From: Ignavibacteria bacterium
Lineage (GTDB): Bacteria > Bacteroidota > Ignavibacteria > Kapaibacteriales > Kapaibacteriaceae
DNA length: 64,000 nt
Assembly: GCA_013204605.1 (NCBI GenBank)
Contig: JABMNI010000063.1
Location: 23,707 to 87,706 of the forward strand
Direction: 5' to 3'
Made by a program: the position numbers and the translations under genes. Positions 1-10,028 of the stretch are shown in pieces; position 1 is the stretch's first letter; each line of letters starts with the position of its first letter. The notes under the pieces are model-generated. The model made no database searches and had not been told where the DNA came from. It worked only from the letters and a program-made list of their open reading frames with translations.

Positions 1-2
1 GT

Positions 3-236
3 GCCGGGGGCGGGCGTCAAATTGAAACCGATGTGATTGATCCGTTTGCGGGAATTGTCTTTCACAAAAAACCGTTCGACGTATTGGAACACGACGGTGT
101 GGTTGCCACGGTGTACGCATCGCTTCCGGAAAAATGCTTGGCCTTGCAACGCGAAGTGGAGCAGTTGCTACAAACAACGATGGCTCCCGTTGTAGAGGAG
201 CCATCAAGAATTATCGACATTTGGAGGTGGGGCTAG
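3..236 (+). CDS. deoA: Pyrimidine-nucleoside (thymidine) phosphorylase, C-terminal fragment
   Basis: This frame is open from the left window edge to the TAG at 234-236, so only the last 77 codons are present and the start lies outside. The tail reads GGGR, then DVIDPFAGIVFHKK, then VVATVYA. It matches the C-terminal alpha/beta domain of the thymidine/pyrimidine-nucleoside phosphorylase family, where a GGGR-x-DxIDPxxGI-hhHKK-x-G-hATIxA pattern is conserved. The family cleaves pyrimidine (deoxy)nucleosides with phosphate in cytosolic salvage. Catalytic residues are upstream and cannot be checked. A perfect 6-bp inverted repeat (182-187 with 197-202) lies inside the coding end. The gene converges on the thioredoxin-like gene with a 21-base gap. 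Confidence 0.72.
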   Translation, partial: AGGGRQIETDVIDPFAGIVFHKKPFDVLEHDGVVATVYASLPEKCLALQREVEQLLQTTMAPVVEEPSRIIDIWRWG

Positions 237-257
237 GGGGCCTTTTTGGAGCTGGGG

Positions 258-803
258 TTAGTTAGCCCGCTGAAGTGCCGTCATAAACTGCGCCTTAGTT
301 TGACCACCAACAATTTTCTGAATTACGTTGCCTTGTCGGTCAATGATGAACGTAGTAGGGATAGACTGAATTCCACCGTACGCCGTTGAAATTTTCTTCA
401 TCTCATCATCGATGATATTGATGTAGTTGATGGAAGTTTTCTCAACAAAGTTGTTTACCAAGGTTACTTTGCGATCATCTCCGTCTACCGAAACACCAAA
501 AACAACCACACCTTTTGATTCCATTTCATTAGCAATTTCAATGAGGTCGGGGATTTCGCGCTTGCATGGTGCGCACCACGTTGCCCACAAATTCAACAGG
601 ACTACCTTGCCCTTGGTGTACTCTGAGAACGACATTACTTTCGACCCGTCTTTCCACGTAAAATCTACGGCTTTACCTACAGGACCTTTTGTAACGGTCT
701 CGACGGTAAAAACCTTTCCGGGGATCTGCGGTTGGCGGCTTATGCAAGAAACACTACTCACAACAAAGGTGCAAAGTGATAGTGCGATTATTTTACGTAA
801 CAT
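258..803 (-). CDS. TlpA/ResA-like thiol-disulfide oxidoreductase, putative lipoprotein
   Basis: Predicted 181-aa exported thioredoxin-fold protein. The chosen ATG (803) opens a hydrophobic signal peptide ending near Cys20 (VSSVSC), which resembles a lipobox. An in-frame start 27 codons upstream would put a long polar stretch before the signal and is less likely. The active site WATWCAPC (Cys77, Cys80) and the cis-proline loop SIPTTFIID (Pro149) are intact. Proteins of this family (AhpC/TSA-Redoxin type TlpA, ResA) reduce disulfides outside the cytoplasm, often in cytochrome c maturation, but the partner here is unknown. No cytochrome maturation genes adjoin it. It stands alone between a convergent nucleoside phosphorylase and the co-oriented pepA. 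Confidence 0.85.
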   Translation of the reverse strand: MLRKIIALSLCTFVVSSVSCISRQPQIPGKVFTVETVTKGPVGKAVDFTWKDGSKVMSFSEYTKGKVVLLNLWATWCAPCKREIPDLIEIANEMESKGVVVFGVSVDGDDRKVTLVNNFVEKTSINYINIIDDEMKKISTAYGGIQSIPTTFIIDRQGNVIQKIVGGQTKAQFMTALQRAN

Positions 804-917
804 ATTTTCGATTCCAGTTGAGTTATTTATTTCCAGCGCTGTACTGACGGCTGGCGCAACGTACTTATTGCTAACAACCGTCACACTTGTCTAACAAGCG
901 CTATACCAAAACCTACC

Positions 918-2402
918 TCACCAGTTTTTAATTGCTTCGGTTAACAATCGGACACCAACTCCGGTACATCCACGCGGAGTGTAATGCGTTGCCTTCGATG
1001 TCATTCCCGTTCCGGCTATATCCAAATGCACCCACGGATAACTCACAAAGTGTTGTAGGAATAAACCTGCCGTAATCGAGCCGGCACCACGTCCACCAGA
1101 GTTCTTAATATCGGCATAGTCACTGGAAATCAATTCCTCATACTCTTCGTACAGCGGCAGCTCACAAACGTATTCTGAGGTCCGTGCGGCAGCCTTCTTA
1201 AGCTTGGCCTTGATACCATCATCATTACCCATCATTCCCGTTGTAACGTTGCCTAGAGCCACTACTACAGCTCCCGTAAGCGTAGCTAAGTCGATAACAG
1301 CTTGTGGCTTATAGCGCTCTGCATAACATAATGCATCAGCCAATACCAAACGGCCTTCGGCATCGGTATTATCGATTTCCGCAGTCTTACCGTTCATGAA
1401 GGTCAATATGTCACCCGGTACCATCGCTGTACCGCTTGGCATATTCTCGGTTGATGGAACCAGTCCAATAACGTTTCTCTTAATGCCCGATGCTGCGATA
1501 GTTGCCATTGTTCCAATAACGGTAGCCGAGCCGTGCATGTCACCCTTCATATCACTCATACCGGCCGCAGGTTTAATTGAAATTCCGCCAGTGTCGAACG
1601 TAATGCCCTTACCCACAAGCACAATCGGCTTCTCAGATTTCGGCCCGCCATAATATTCCATGATAATGAAAACCGGCGGACGCACACTGCCTTGATTTAC
1701 GCCTAAGAGTCCACCCATTTTTAGAGCCTGAATCTTCTTTTTATCAAGAACAGTTGTTTTAAAGCCGTGCATTTTGCCTAGGGCAACAGCGGCTTTGCCG
1801 AGCGTTTCCGGATAGATCTCATTATTAGGAGCATTTGCTAGATCTCTAGCAGCCATTACTCCGGCAATAATTGCGTTTGCAGAATCTGCGCCTTTTTTCA
1901 CCAGTTTAGCTGAAGTCTTATCACTTAGAATAGTAAACTTCTTTACTAGTTGACCATTTTTATTTTTAGATACAGTTTTATGCTTGTCATACTTGTACTG
2001 ACTCAAGCATGCACCCTCTGAAACTGCTTGTGCAATTTCTTCGGCGTCTAATCCCTTTACTTCGGGAAGGTCATACGCAACACTGGAGCTTTTACAAGCT
2101 GCCGCAGCCTTTGTTGCAACTGCTGCTGCACGGCGCACAATTTCGATGCTTACGTCAGCTTTTTTTCCTAAACCAACAAGGATAATCCTGTTAGTAGCAT
2201 ATCCCGACCCACAGTACACAAGAGCTGTTTGAAGTGCTTTACCTTCGAAGTCTTTCGAATCTATTACAGGCTTAGCATGAGGCACATCCTTAATAAGGTT
2301 TTTCACTGCTGCATCGAAATCTTTTTGATCTTGGTAAAAGAACAATACAACCGCGTCGGCCTTAACTGAAGCTCTGGTGGAAAGTGATGTTGTTACTGAC
2401 AT
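918..2402 (-). CDS. pepA: Leucyl aminopeptidase (M17 family)
   Basis: 494-aa cytosolic aminopeptidase releasing N-terminal residues from peptides; the family is hexameric and binds two metal ions. The N-terminal macro-like domain is about residues 1-165 and the catalytic domain follows. Metal ligands and catalytic residues are all visible: Lys265 and Asp270 in VGKGITFDTGG, Lys277 in ISIKP, Asp288 in MKGDMHG, and Asp347, Glu349 and Arg351 in the family signature NTDAEGRL. Length is typical. An AGGA about seven bases before the ATG can serve as ribosome binding site. It lies downstream of the penicillin acylase gene in opposite order on the minus strand, with an 82-base gap to that gene's end, so it probably has its own promoter. 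Confidence 0.95.
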   Translation of the reverse strand: MSVTTSLSTRASVKADAVVLFFYQDQKDFDAAVKNLIKDVPHAKPVIDSKDFEGKALQTALVYCGSGYATNRIILVGLGKKADVSIEIVRRAAAVATKAAAACKSSSVAYDLPEVKGLDAEEIAQAVSEGACLSQYKYDKHKTVSKNKNGQLVKKFTILSDKTSAKLVKKGADSANAIIAGVMAARDLANAPNNEIYPETLGKAAVALGKMHGFKTTVLDKKKIQALKMGGLLGVNQGSVRPPVFIIMEYYGGPKSEKPIVLVGKGITFDTGGISIKPAAGMSDMKGDMHGSATVIGTMATIAASGIKRNVIGLVPSTENMPSGTAMVPGDILTFMNGKTAEIDNTDAEGRLVLADALCYAERYKPQAVIDLATLTGAVVVALGNVTTGMMGNDDGIKAKLKKAAARTSEYVCELPLYEEYEELISSDYADIKNSGGRGAGSITAGLFLQHFVSYPWVHLDIAGTGMTSKATHYTPRGCTGVGVRLLTEAIKNW

Positions 2403-2484
2403 GTGTGGTCCTAATGTGGAGTATCTTATGGTTTTCTAAAAATAATAGCCCGAAATTTACGGAACCTTCCGGTAATGCGCTGAA

Positions 2485-5004
2485 TTAACTACTCGGAACG
2501 AAAATGTGGAATAGTCTAAACGCTATGTGCGGAGTTGGAGCGCAGGGAATTCTGACGAACCCTCCCTTAAGCCAAAGTTGCATTTGATCGGAGTAATGTG
2601 CGTCAAGGGGCTGGCCCGAAACGCCCCCCGGAACAACACTATACTGAATTGAATCTCGGATGTCTGAAATTACTCTCATAGATGCCGCAACGTGAGTATT
2701 GTATGGCTTGTAGATACTCCATTCGGTGTTGTTTATGGTAGTTGCGCTGCCACCAATTTCAAATGGACCCAGGTCCATAACAGGCTTCATTAACGGGTTG
2801 CGCCCAAACATGTGCGGAAACGAGATTGAATGTATCTGTCCGTAGCGCCATTCTTGAATCGGCGCTGAATGAAACGTGCTTTGCAGACTTGCGATTGCTT
2901 CTTTGAAGGCTCTAATTGCTATCCACTGCATGTCTTCGATTGGCTTCGTACGCACATCATCGAAAAGCTGATGCTGTGGCGAATTCATAAGCTCATCGAT
3001 TCTACGAAGCGCATTACTTGTCAAGAACGTCCAGTCATAAAACAGGGGAGTGCCTAACTCATCTTCGAATGTATTCCAAATAAATCTTTGAAGTGTTACG
3101 GCATAAATAGCTGTGACAGGATCGATTGGTGATTCTGTACCATCCCATTTTACTAGTCGTTTAAGCGCATCTGTTTCCACAGCGGAATATTTCGATCCTG
3201 CCTTTTGAAGTAACGGAATAATTCTTTTAACGAATCTTCGGGCGTATGGACTTATCTGATCCATTTGCATTAACTGCGCATCTCTCACTGTGTAGTCTTT
3301 ATAAATTTTCAGCAAGTTCAGAATTCGCTCGGCACGAGAACTAGGCTGGTTTAGACTGCCCATAAAGTTAGGGGGCTTAGGCATGGTAGTGTTATTTGCC
3401 GAAACCACATAGCCCCTTACAGGATTTTTTAATACTCCAAGCGTTGAAAGATGAACGTATCCTTTCCAGGCAGCACTGGCATCCCATGCGGGCGCAAGTA
3501 GGTGCGGATCGGCATTGCCACGTATGGGAATAATTCCGGCTACTACTGTAGCCACGTCGCCGGAATTGGTACCGATGCTGAAATTTAGTGCCGGAGCATT
3601 CCACGTGTGGGTGGCTTTTACAAATTCATCTACAGTTTTAGCTGTGTTCATTTTGTACAAAGCCAAAACCTCATCAGATGCCGTGCGGGCAGTCCATCTG
3701 AACGTTAGGCAAGTAGAATGTAATAGTTTAGACGAAGCTTCACGTTGGATTCCAAACAACCACGACGGTGTTTTCATTGCATGGAAATCTGAAATCACGC
3801 AAGAACGATTTGTATACCGATAGTCAATTAAAATGTCGGCTTTGTCCTTGACCTTTATAGTATCGCGTTTGAAGCGGAACTTTACACGCTCATCATTCAC
3901 GTCGAAATAATAGTTTTCATTTGTTGAATCGATCTTTTCGATAACGTAATCAACGTCGTCGATCATGGCGTTTGAAAAACCCCACGCTAGACTATCGTTG
4001 CGTCCGGAAAGAATTAGGGGCAGGCCGGGAACGCTCATACCTACTACGTTGAAGTTCGGACAACTCAGGTGGACTTGATACCACTTTGGAGGCATGGACA
4101 CACTCAAGTGTGGATCGTTTGCAACTATTGCACCGCCACCAGTTTTTGTGACGGCCCACGTGTTGCTTCCAAACGCACTGCCTTGAATGCCGAGCTTCAT
4201 TCTAACATCCGAAAGTGAATTGCGAATGTGAATAATATTTTTTATCAAAGAAGAAGCATGCGAAGAATCGGCCGAAGATTTGTCGGAGACAGAGTCGATG
4301 GTGGTTTGAATTTGCGTTTGTGTAGTGGTAGTATCTAGTACGTAGGGCGACGAATTACCCTGTGGAATGTACATGCTCATAGAGGAGCTTCCTCTTTGAG
4401 CTGCTATTTGCGCATACGCAATATCATTCCAAAATGCCAGGCTGAGCTCAAACGCCATGGCTCTGCCAACTACTAAACAATCTTCGGGAAGCCATTCGCC
4501 AGGTGAATAATCGAGGGCATCAAATTCAAACGGATAATCACCTTTGGCGCTTTTAATATAGGCGTTTACTCCTGCCGAATATGCCGTTAGAAGTTTCTTG
4601 GTAGTTGGGCTAATGGAATGCATTTGCTCTTGCACAATTTCTGCGATACCTATGCTTCGCATAAATCTATCTGGCTCTACAAGTTGCTCGCCGAGTACTT
4701 CAGCTAACGTGCCTCTTCCTAATCTCCTCCACGCATCCATTTGCCACAGTCTGTCTTGCGCATGCGCATACCCTTGCGCGAAAACTACATCCGTAATTGA
4801 CTTTCCAATTATGTGTGGAATGCCAAAGGAATTTCGGTACACAAAAGTAGAATCGGTAACCAAACCCTTTTCCTCGGAGTAGGGTTCGGGATGACTCCTT
4901 GTTGCTAGCCTAACTGCAAAAAAAGCAAAACAAACGAATAGTACGAAAAGCGTTATGCCAAGCCCGATTGTGCCTTGCAGCCACTCGCGGATTTTTACAA
5001 CCAT
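2485..5004 (-). CDS. Penicillin acylase family protein (S45 Ntn-hydrolase)
   Basis: 839 aa. An N-terminal membrane segment (about residues 12-32) precedes an Ntn-hydrolase precursor. The alpha chain contains the family-typical FGIPHI-x-G and QGYAHAQDRLWQMD-xx-RR region (about 60-94). The nucleophile is predicted as Ser280 in FGSNTWAV, which becomes N-terminal after self-cleavage, followed by the ANDPHL motif (295-300). Known members hydrolyse amide bonds in acylated amines, penicillins or acyl-homoserine lactones; the substrate here cannot be told from sequence. The hydrophobic segment suggests it acts in the periplasm, possibly membrane-tethered. Its ATG lies within the end of the epimerase gene (10-base overlap), so the two are probably co-translated. 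Confidence 0.88.
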   Translation of the reverse strand: MVVKIREWLQGTIGLGITLFVLFVCFAFFAVRLATRSHPEPYSEEKGLVTDSTFVYRNSFGIPHIIGKSITDVVFAQGYAHAQDRLWQMDAWRRLGRGTLAEVLGEQLVEPDRFMRSIGIAEIVQEQMHSISPTTKKLLTAYSAGVNAYIKSAKGDYPFEFDALDYSPGEWLPEDCLVVGRAMAFELSLAFWNDIAYAQIAAQRGSSSMSMYIPQGNSSPYVLDTTTTQTQIQTTIDSVSDKSSADSSHASSLIKNIIHIRNSLSDVRMKLGIQGSAFGSNTWAVTKTGGGAIVANDPHLSVSMPPKWYQVHLSCPNFNVVGMSVPGLPLILSGRNDSLAWGFSNAMIDDVDYVIEKIDSTNENYYFDVNDERVKFRFKRDTIKVKDKADILIDYRYTNRSCVISDFHAMKTPSWLFGIQREASSKLLHSTCLTFRWTARTASDEVLALYKMNTAKTVDEFVKATHTWNAPALNFSIGTNSGDVATVVAGIIPIRGNADPHLLAPAWDASAAWKGYVHLSTLGVLKNPVRGYVVSANNTTMPKPPNFMGSLNQPSSRAERILNLLKIYKDYTVRDAQLMQMDQISPYARRFVKRIIPLLQKAGSKYSAVETDALKRLVKWDGTESPIDPVTAIYAVTLQRFIWNTFEDELGTPLFYDWTFLTSNALRRIDELMNSPQHQLFDDVRTKPIEDMQWIAIRAFKEAIASLQSTFHSAPIQEWRYGQIHSISFPHMFGRNPLMKPVMDLGPFEIGGSATTINNTEWSIYKPYNTHVAASMRVISDIRDSIQYSVVPGGVSGQPLDAHYSDQMQLWLKGGFVRIPCAPTPHIAFRLFHIFVPSS

Positions 5005-5981
5005 TTGTTTTTCTTATACCATTGAACAGTGTCTACAATTCCGTTTGCGATGTTCATCTTTTGCCTGTACCCAAGATCGCGTCGAGCCTTTTCTGAACTC
5101 GCAGTCCAAAACGACTGCGTAATATCGATGCCTTTTTCGTAATTCAAAACGGGTGGCTTTTTTGTCATGTTACCAAAGAACCCCACCACGCCTGCAATGC
5201 CCATTATCAGCACGTGAGGAACCTTTACGGTTAGCACCCTGCGTTTGCCCAAGGCTGCAGCCATGAGGTTGGTAACTTCCGGCCATGTGTACGTAACCTC
5301 CGACGAAATAAAATACGTTTCTCCTTTAGCTTTTTCAGAGGTGGCTGCAAGAAATATTCCTTGTACCAAATCAGAAACGTGAATAAGACTCACGCGTTTT
5401 TCATCGAAACCAATAAGAGGAGCAATGCCTTTTGCAATGGTTTGAAAGACCGTCAGAATTGCTGCGTCGCGCGGACCAAACACGGCCGGAGGACGAATTA
5501 TTGTTATCGGAAATTCTTTGCCGGCTTCATTCACAAGATGCTCGGCTTTCAACTTTGTTCGGCCGTATCCGGTGAGTGGGTGGCATGGAGTTTCTTCATC
5601 GGCCGGGTATTCCGCCGAACTAGACGGACCCACCACGGCTTGCGTTGAGATATGCACAAAACGTTTCAACCCTGGATTATATGCTCGGACTGCATCCAAT
5701 AAATTCTTCGTGGCTAGCACGTTATTTTTTTCAAGTTCCGCTTCGTTCCTACCAGCTACGGCTGCGGCAACGTGAATAATAATGTCAACACCATCAACCG
5801 CCTCCTTCATTGAATCAAGGTCGTGCAACGATCCTTCCACCTGAGTGGCCGCAGTATCCTTCAACCAACGCAGGTTACTGGTCGACCTCGCAATAAACGT
5901 TACGTCGTGTCCTTCAGCCAGAAATTTATCCACCACGTGACTGCCCACAAATCCCGTTGCACCTGTCACTAAAATTTTCAC
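4995..5981 (-). CDS. NAD-dependent epimerase/dehydratase (extended SDR)
   Basis: 328-aa extended short-chain dehydrogenase/reductase. The N-terminal Rossmann motif GATGFVGSH (7-15) binds the dinucleotide. The catalytic pair is Tyr139 and Lys143 (YGRTK), with an upstream Ser/Thr in HISTQAVVG. The sequence resembles the dihydroflavonol-reductase/3-beta-HSD-like branch more than classical sugar epimerases, so the substrate could be a nucleotide sugar, a sterol-like compound or a small carbonyl. The start is GTG (5981), supported by AAAAGGAA about five bases upstream; no equally good ATG is seen. It heads a two-gene unit with the penicillin-acylase-like gene, overlapping it by 10 bases. A 70-base gap separates it from the upstream surface protein gene. 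Confidence 0.87.
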   Translation of the reverse strand: MKILVTGATGFVGSHVVDKFLAEGHDVTFIARSTSNLRWLKDTAATQVEGSLHDLDSMKEAVDGVDIIIHVAAAVAGRNEAELEKNNVLATKNLLDAVRAYNPGLKRFVHISTQAVVGPSSSAEYPADEETPCHPLTGYGRTKLKAEHLVNEAGKEFPITIIRPPAVFGPRDAAILTVFQTIAKGIAPLIGFDEKRVSLIHVSDLVQGIFLAATSEKAKGETYFISSEVTYTWPEVTNLMAAALGKRRVLTVKVPHVLIMGIAGVVGFFGNMTKKPPVLNYEKGIDITQSFWTASSEKARRDLGYRQKMNIANGIVDTVQWYKKNKWL

Positions 5982-6051
5982 GATTTTTCCTTTTCTATCA
6001 TACCTGTTTTACCATGTCGATTCTACTATACCCGCATACCCATTGGTACAC

Positions 6052-9000
6052 TCACCTTAACATCACCGGAATGGATTGCAAAAATCTTCCATGCTTAAAT
6101 ACAACTATCACTGCACCAGTCACCGTACTCGGCAAAGTGGTAGAAATATGATGTTCTCCCGGTTTAACCTGCGCATTCAACAACAAACCTATCAACCTTC
6201 CATCAACTGCATACAATTCAACCGTCAACGGATGGTCAGTATTTGTCACCACATCAAACTCCAACGCTGTAGTTGTGCTTCCGGTTAAAATTGCTGAAGG
6301 GGGCTTCCCTAACGCAATAGTCTTTGTCTCAATTGAACAGTCGCCAATTACCGTCACCTTACCGGGCACACCATTTATCACCATTCCATTCGAGATTATC
6401 GAATCGATGTTGATCGGTGAGAATAATTCCGATCCTAAATACACTTTTGTTACCAACGAGAAAATGTGTCCAGTGTCCTTTATGGGTGAGGCCGATGAAA
6501 GCGTGACCATGGATTTCTGCGTTCCAACATTCACTACGCTACCAGAAAGCCCCTTGCCAAAATCGGCGAGCGATGTTGGGTATATAACGGAGCCGTTGTA
6601 GGAAATGTAAATGAGTAGTTGGGTGGTTACGGAGGAATCGAGTGGAACGGTAGAGTGCAATGATACGGGAACGTTAACTACAGACCCGATGGTGGCCGTA
6701 GAGGTATCGGCAATTTGCAACAACACACCACTCAACACACCGCGCGAAGTTGTTGCGCCGGTGATGGTGTTAGATGTGGTGTCGGCACACAGACCGGAAA
6801 CGACAGATTGAAATGTAAGTGTGTCTTTGCGATCATATCCGGCAAACTGGTACTCCAACGTAAACACCACGGAATCTGCCGGCTGCAACGTAGTTGGTAC
6901 CGGCTTTGAAGTGGAGGCAACAATCCACGGTGCTACGATTCCTTGTAGGGGTTCGACGGTGATGGTTGAAGTGCCGGAATTTTTAACAACATATTTTTCT
7001 TGTTTTGAGGTGCCTGGCAGGACGGTTCCAAAACTATTGTTTGAGATGTACGAGGTAGTTCCCGGTGTTGTACGACTGCCTTGCACAATGCATCTGACGG
7101 TATCGAAGCACGGACCCACCACGAGTATTAGTGTATCGATGTGCGAACCATCGTTCAACGGGCGGTAGGTAACGGTAAAGGTTTCGGTATCGACAATGAA
7201 GTTGTTCGGTTTTGCGGTTGTGGAAAATGGCGCCGAAACATCAACGGTGGAAATGTTTGCACGCAAACCACCAAGCCCCGTAACCGTCACAGTAACATCT
7301 AGTGTTTTTTCCGTTTGTCCGATGCAACGATCAATACTTCCAAATGTTAGCGAGGTAGGAGAAATACTAACCTTTGGCGCTACCACTCTTCCCGTGAATT
7401 GAATTGGGGTTTTAATATTACAAGGCGAAAGATTCAGCGTATCGGTCACTGAAAATAGACCAGGCGTAATTGCAACCGTTGTTCTAATTCGAATACTTTT
7501 CGTTGTGCCCGGTGAAATTGTAATTGGTGTACCCACAACTTCTATTCCGCCATTTGCTATGCCCTTCGAAGATGATTCAACGGTAACTGGTACCAAACTT
7601 GTATTGGTCACATCTATGGAAGTATCAATTGCGGGATTGCAAGAAAGCACTAAGCCCAGATCGAGAGCGGCTGTATCGAATGCAACCTTTGGTTTAAACG
7701 AGGCCGCCTCGAGAGTGGCCTTTAACGTATCGTTACAATCTGACGAGCTGAATGGAAAACCGATTTCTTGAATTACGCCTCTGTCTAAATCTGCAGCGAA
7801 CGGACGGTATTGTATACTAATCAACTTGCTCGCGCCGGCCGCTAACTGTTCTGTTGTGAACTGTGTAAGCAAATAGAATGGGGGATTAACAAGTGGAGTT
7901 GAAATTGTGATAGCGGATGTGCCCGAGTTGGTTACGCGTATAGCAGAGTCGGGCCGAATATCGCTGCTTGGACAAATAGTGTACGCGCCAAAATTTACGC
8001 CAGCTTTATCGAGTGTTGCCGAAGCAAGGGTCCGCTGACCCTTCACTGTCAACGTTTGCACAATTCCGCACGGCGTTGCGGTAAACGAAAAGTTTCCTGC
8101 AAAAACGCCGGTCGAAGGAGGAGCAAATAATATTCTCACTACTTGCCGCTGTCCAACGGGAACCATAAACCCCGGTGCCGGCGATGTAACAACAAATCCC
8201 GTTGGCGCCACGAACTGCGAAATAGTGATAGGCTCAGCGCCATCATTCACAAGCTCAGTAACCATCGTAGTGCTGTTCTGACACTGTCCGAGGTTCCCGA
8301 AATCCAATGTATTCGGTACGAAGCTGAACCGTACATCGGGCACTCTAATTCTTACTACCTGCGAAATTCCCGGACATCCCAGCGCCGATGCAATGCGCAC
8401 CTGATAATCACCAACGGCCGTTGCTCTATACGTTTTTTGCGTCGCCCCAATAATTGTCACGCCGCTCTTTAACCACTGATACGAAGCGCCATCGGTCACC
8501 GACGTAAGCAGCAGCGTATCGCCATTACAAATTGTTTGCGTTCCCACCGGGTTCACCGCAACCGTAGGTGCCGGCAGCGAGCCAATAACAATCGCATCCG
8601 ACTCCGCCGAGCAGCCACCGTCTACATAAATTCTCAACCTATACGTGCCCGGCTCTCGCACAATAATGCTGGTGCTCCCGCCAATAGAAACGCCCACGCC
8701 ATTTACCGTCCACTCAAACTTCAATGCACTCGTAACATTCGACGTTATAGTCAGCGTATCACCCGGACACATTTCATTTCTCATTGATGAGATAAGGGGC
8801 TTACCAGGCGCTGCTTTGAAAATTTGTGCAGACTGTGCAAAGGTATTTTCGGTATACTGTCGGCCACGCGCAGTGGTATCAGCAGTCTGCGCCAAGCTCA
8901 TAAAATCATCTGCCTTGTACCTGTAAGCGTGCACTCTGTACGTGTACTGCATACCACAAACAATATTCAACGAATCGTTGTAGGTGTTTCCAACTGCCGT

Positions 9001-9954
9001 TGGTTGCAATGCTAATACAAGTGCCGAACCAATTCTACTTCCAGCAATAATTTGCGAACCATCTACAATGCCATTGGCAGGGAACGATGCAAAGTTGAGA
9101 GTGTCGCGCAAAATGAGATAGCCGGTAGTTGAATCCTTTGGATTTGCATCTGTAACCTGGGTCCATTCAATTGTGTGCTTGGTTGCCGTCTGCGCCACTA
9201 CGGTCACCACCGGACTCGATACAAACTTTGGCTCTCTGGTTTCGCGCCAAAACCGATGGTTCACATTTTTAACACCGGCCAGCAACATAGCGTTATCAAC
9301 TAAATTGGGAAGCCCCCTTGAAATATTAAAACTATTACTAACCGAATCTCTCCCTACTCCCGAACTATACGCTAGAATGGTGCGTCCAACAATACCCACG
9401 GTTTTAGTGTTGCCCATGTTAGCGGTGTCGAGGTTCACCTTTGGATTGGGAGTGTTTAGGTACGACGGACCCAACGGACGCCCATGACCCAGGCCATGCA
9501 CGTGGGTTGAATCTGCCCGGAGCACTTGAACAAAGTCTCTGTCGACATTAATGTTCATACCAAACGATGAGCTAGCTCCTTCAACATTTACTATTCGGAA
9601 AAACCGCGTGTCAAACTCACTGAACTCTAAATATCCGTCAGCAGCATTTGTATCTAATTTCACGGCCGCAGGAAGGGCATCGTGATGAATAACGATAATC
9701 GTACCGGCGCGCACATTTCGCCACAGCGGAATATCTAAAAGTTTTGGTCCACTTTGAATTTGGTCTTGCGTGCCGCGGTTATCTGTAAAAATGTATCCTA
9801 CAAGATTTGCGTTGTCTTTTATAACTAGGAATTCTGACCATTCACGGTCTTGGGCAACATCGTTCAGATACTCACTAACAACAACGTCTTGAGCAAGACA
9901 GGTTGAAAATATAGTAAGCAGAAAAATTGAAACAATTAGTGCAAAACGGTGCAT
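6052..9954 (-). CDS. Giant T9SS-type surface protein with ASH-like repeats and lamin-tail-like N-terminus
   Basis: About 1300 aa. The ATG at 9954 is preferred over one 16 codons upstream because AAGGAG lies nine bases before it and a clean signal peptide follows (cleavage near TCLAQ). Visible order: a lamin-tail-like beta domain (about 22-230), a fibronectin-III-like stretch (about 235-375), two Ig/PKD-like segments (about 385-555), several repeats of the ASPM-SPD2-hydin type with LDFG, VNFG and LTFGSI motifs (about 560-1080), a cohesin-like module (about 1085-1220) and a degenerate type IX sorting domain (VELYAVDGRLIG, last 75 residues). It should be exported and attached to the surface or secreted. 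No enzyme motif is seen; adhesion or scaffolding is inference. The neighbouring upstream gene is of the same general class. Confidence 0.82.
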   Translation of the reverse strand: MHRFALIVSIFLLTIFSTCLAQDVVVSEYLNDVAQDREWSEFLVIKDNANLVGYIFTDNRGTQDQIQSGPKLLDIPLWRNVRAGTIIVIHHDALPAAVKLDTNAADGYLEFSEFDTRFFRIVNVEGASSSFGMNINVDRDFVQVLRADSTHVHGLGHGRPLGPSYLNTPNPKVNLDTANMGNTKTVGIVGRTILAYSSGVGRDSVSNSFNISRGLPNLVDNAMLLAGVKNVNHRFWRETREPKFVSSPVVTVVAQTATKHTIEWTQVTDANPKDSTTGYLILRDTLNFASFPANGIVDGSQIIAGSRIGSALVLALQPTAVGNTYNDSLNIVCGMQYTYRVHAYRYKADDFMSLAQTADTTARGRQYTENTFAQSAQIFKAAPGKPLISSMRNEMCPGDTLTITSNVTSALKFEWTVNGVGVSIGGSTSIIVREPGTYRLRIYVDGGCSAESDAIVIGSLPAPTVAVNPVGTQTICNGDTLLLTSVTDGASYQWLKSGVTIIGATQKTYRATAVGDYQVRIASALGCPGISQVVRIRVPDVRFSFVPNTLDFGNLGQCQNSTTMVTELVNDGAEPITISQFVAPTGFVVTSPAPGFMVPVGQRQVVRILFAPPSTGVFAGNFSFTATPCGIVQTLTVKGQRTLASATLDKAGVNFGAYTICPSSDIRPDSAIRVTNSGTSAITISTPLVNPPFYLLTQFTTEQLAAGASKLISIQYRPFAADLDRGVIQEIGFPFSSSDCNDTLKATLEAASFKPKVAFDTAALDLGLVLSCNPAIDTSIDVTNTSLVPVTVESSSKGIANGGIEVVGTPITISPGTTKSIRIRTTVAITPGLFSVTDTLNLSPCNIKTPIQFTGRVVAPKVSISPTSLTFGSIDRCIGQTEKTLDVTVTVTGLGGLRANISTVDVSAPFSTTAKPNNFIVDTETFTVTYRPLNDGSHIDTLILVVGPCFDTVRCIVQGSRTTPGTTSYISNNSFGTVLPGTSKQEKYVVKNSGTSTITVEPLQGIVAPWIVASTSKPVPTTLQPADSVVFTLEYQFAGYDRKDTLTFQSVVSGLCADTTSNTITGATTSRGVLSGVLLQIADTSTATIGSVVNVPVSLHSTVPLDSSVTTQLLIYISYNGSVIYPTSLADFGKGLSGSVVNVGTQKSMVTLSSASPIKDTGHIFSLVTKVYLGSELFSPINIDSIISNGMVINGVPGKVTVIGDCSIETKTIALGKPPSAILTGSTTTALEFDVVTNTDHPLTVELYAVDGRLIGLLLNAQVKPGEHHISTTLPSTVTGAVIVVFKHGRFLQSIPVMLR

Positions 9955-9975
9955 AAAGGAACTCTCCTTAGTCAT

Positions 9976-10009
9976 AAAAATGGGGAGTACACCAAGGCGC
10001 ACTCCCCAT
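9976..10009 (-). terminator. Rho-independent terminator between two surface-protein genes
   Basis: Perfect 9-bp inverted repeat ATGGGGAGT (9980-9988) and ACTCCCCAT (10001-10009) with a 12-base loop. On the minus strand the stem is followed by TTTT. It sits 20 bases after the stop of the 1355-aa gene and before the ribosome binding site of the 1300-aa gene. It could fully or partly end transcription between them. On the plus strand it is followed by A and T runs, so it could also work in the other direction. Confidence 0.8.
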
Positions 10010-10028
10010 AAATTTTTACCGACTTCTC

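Noticed and set aside
182..202. Perfect 6-bp hairpin GGCTCC/GGAGCC as a terminator
   Set aside because: It lies within the coding region of the phosphorylase and is not followed by a T-run.
427..894. 155-codon plus-strand frame opposite the TlpA-like gene
   Set aside because: It lies fully antisense to a gene with intact active-site motifs and has no recognisable protein features.
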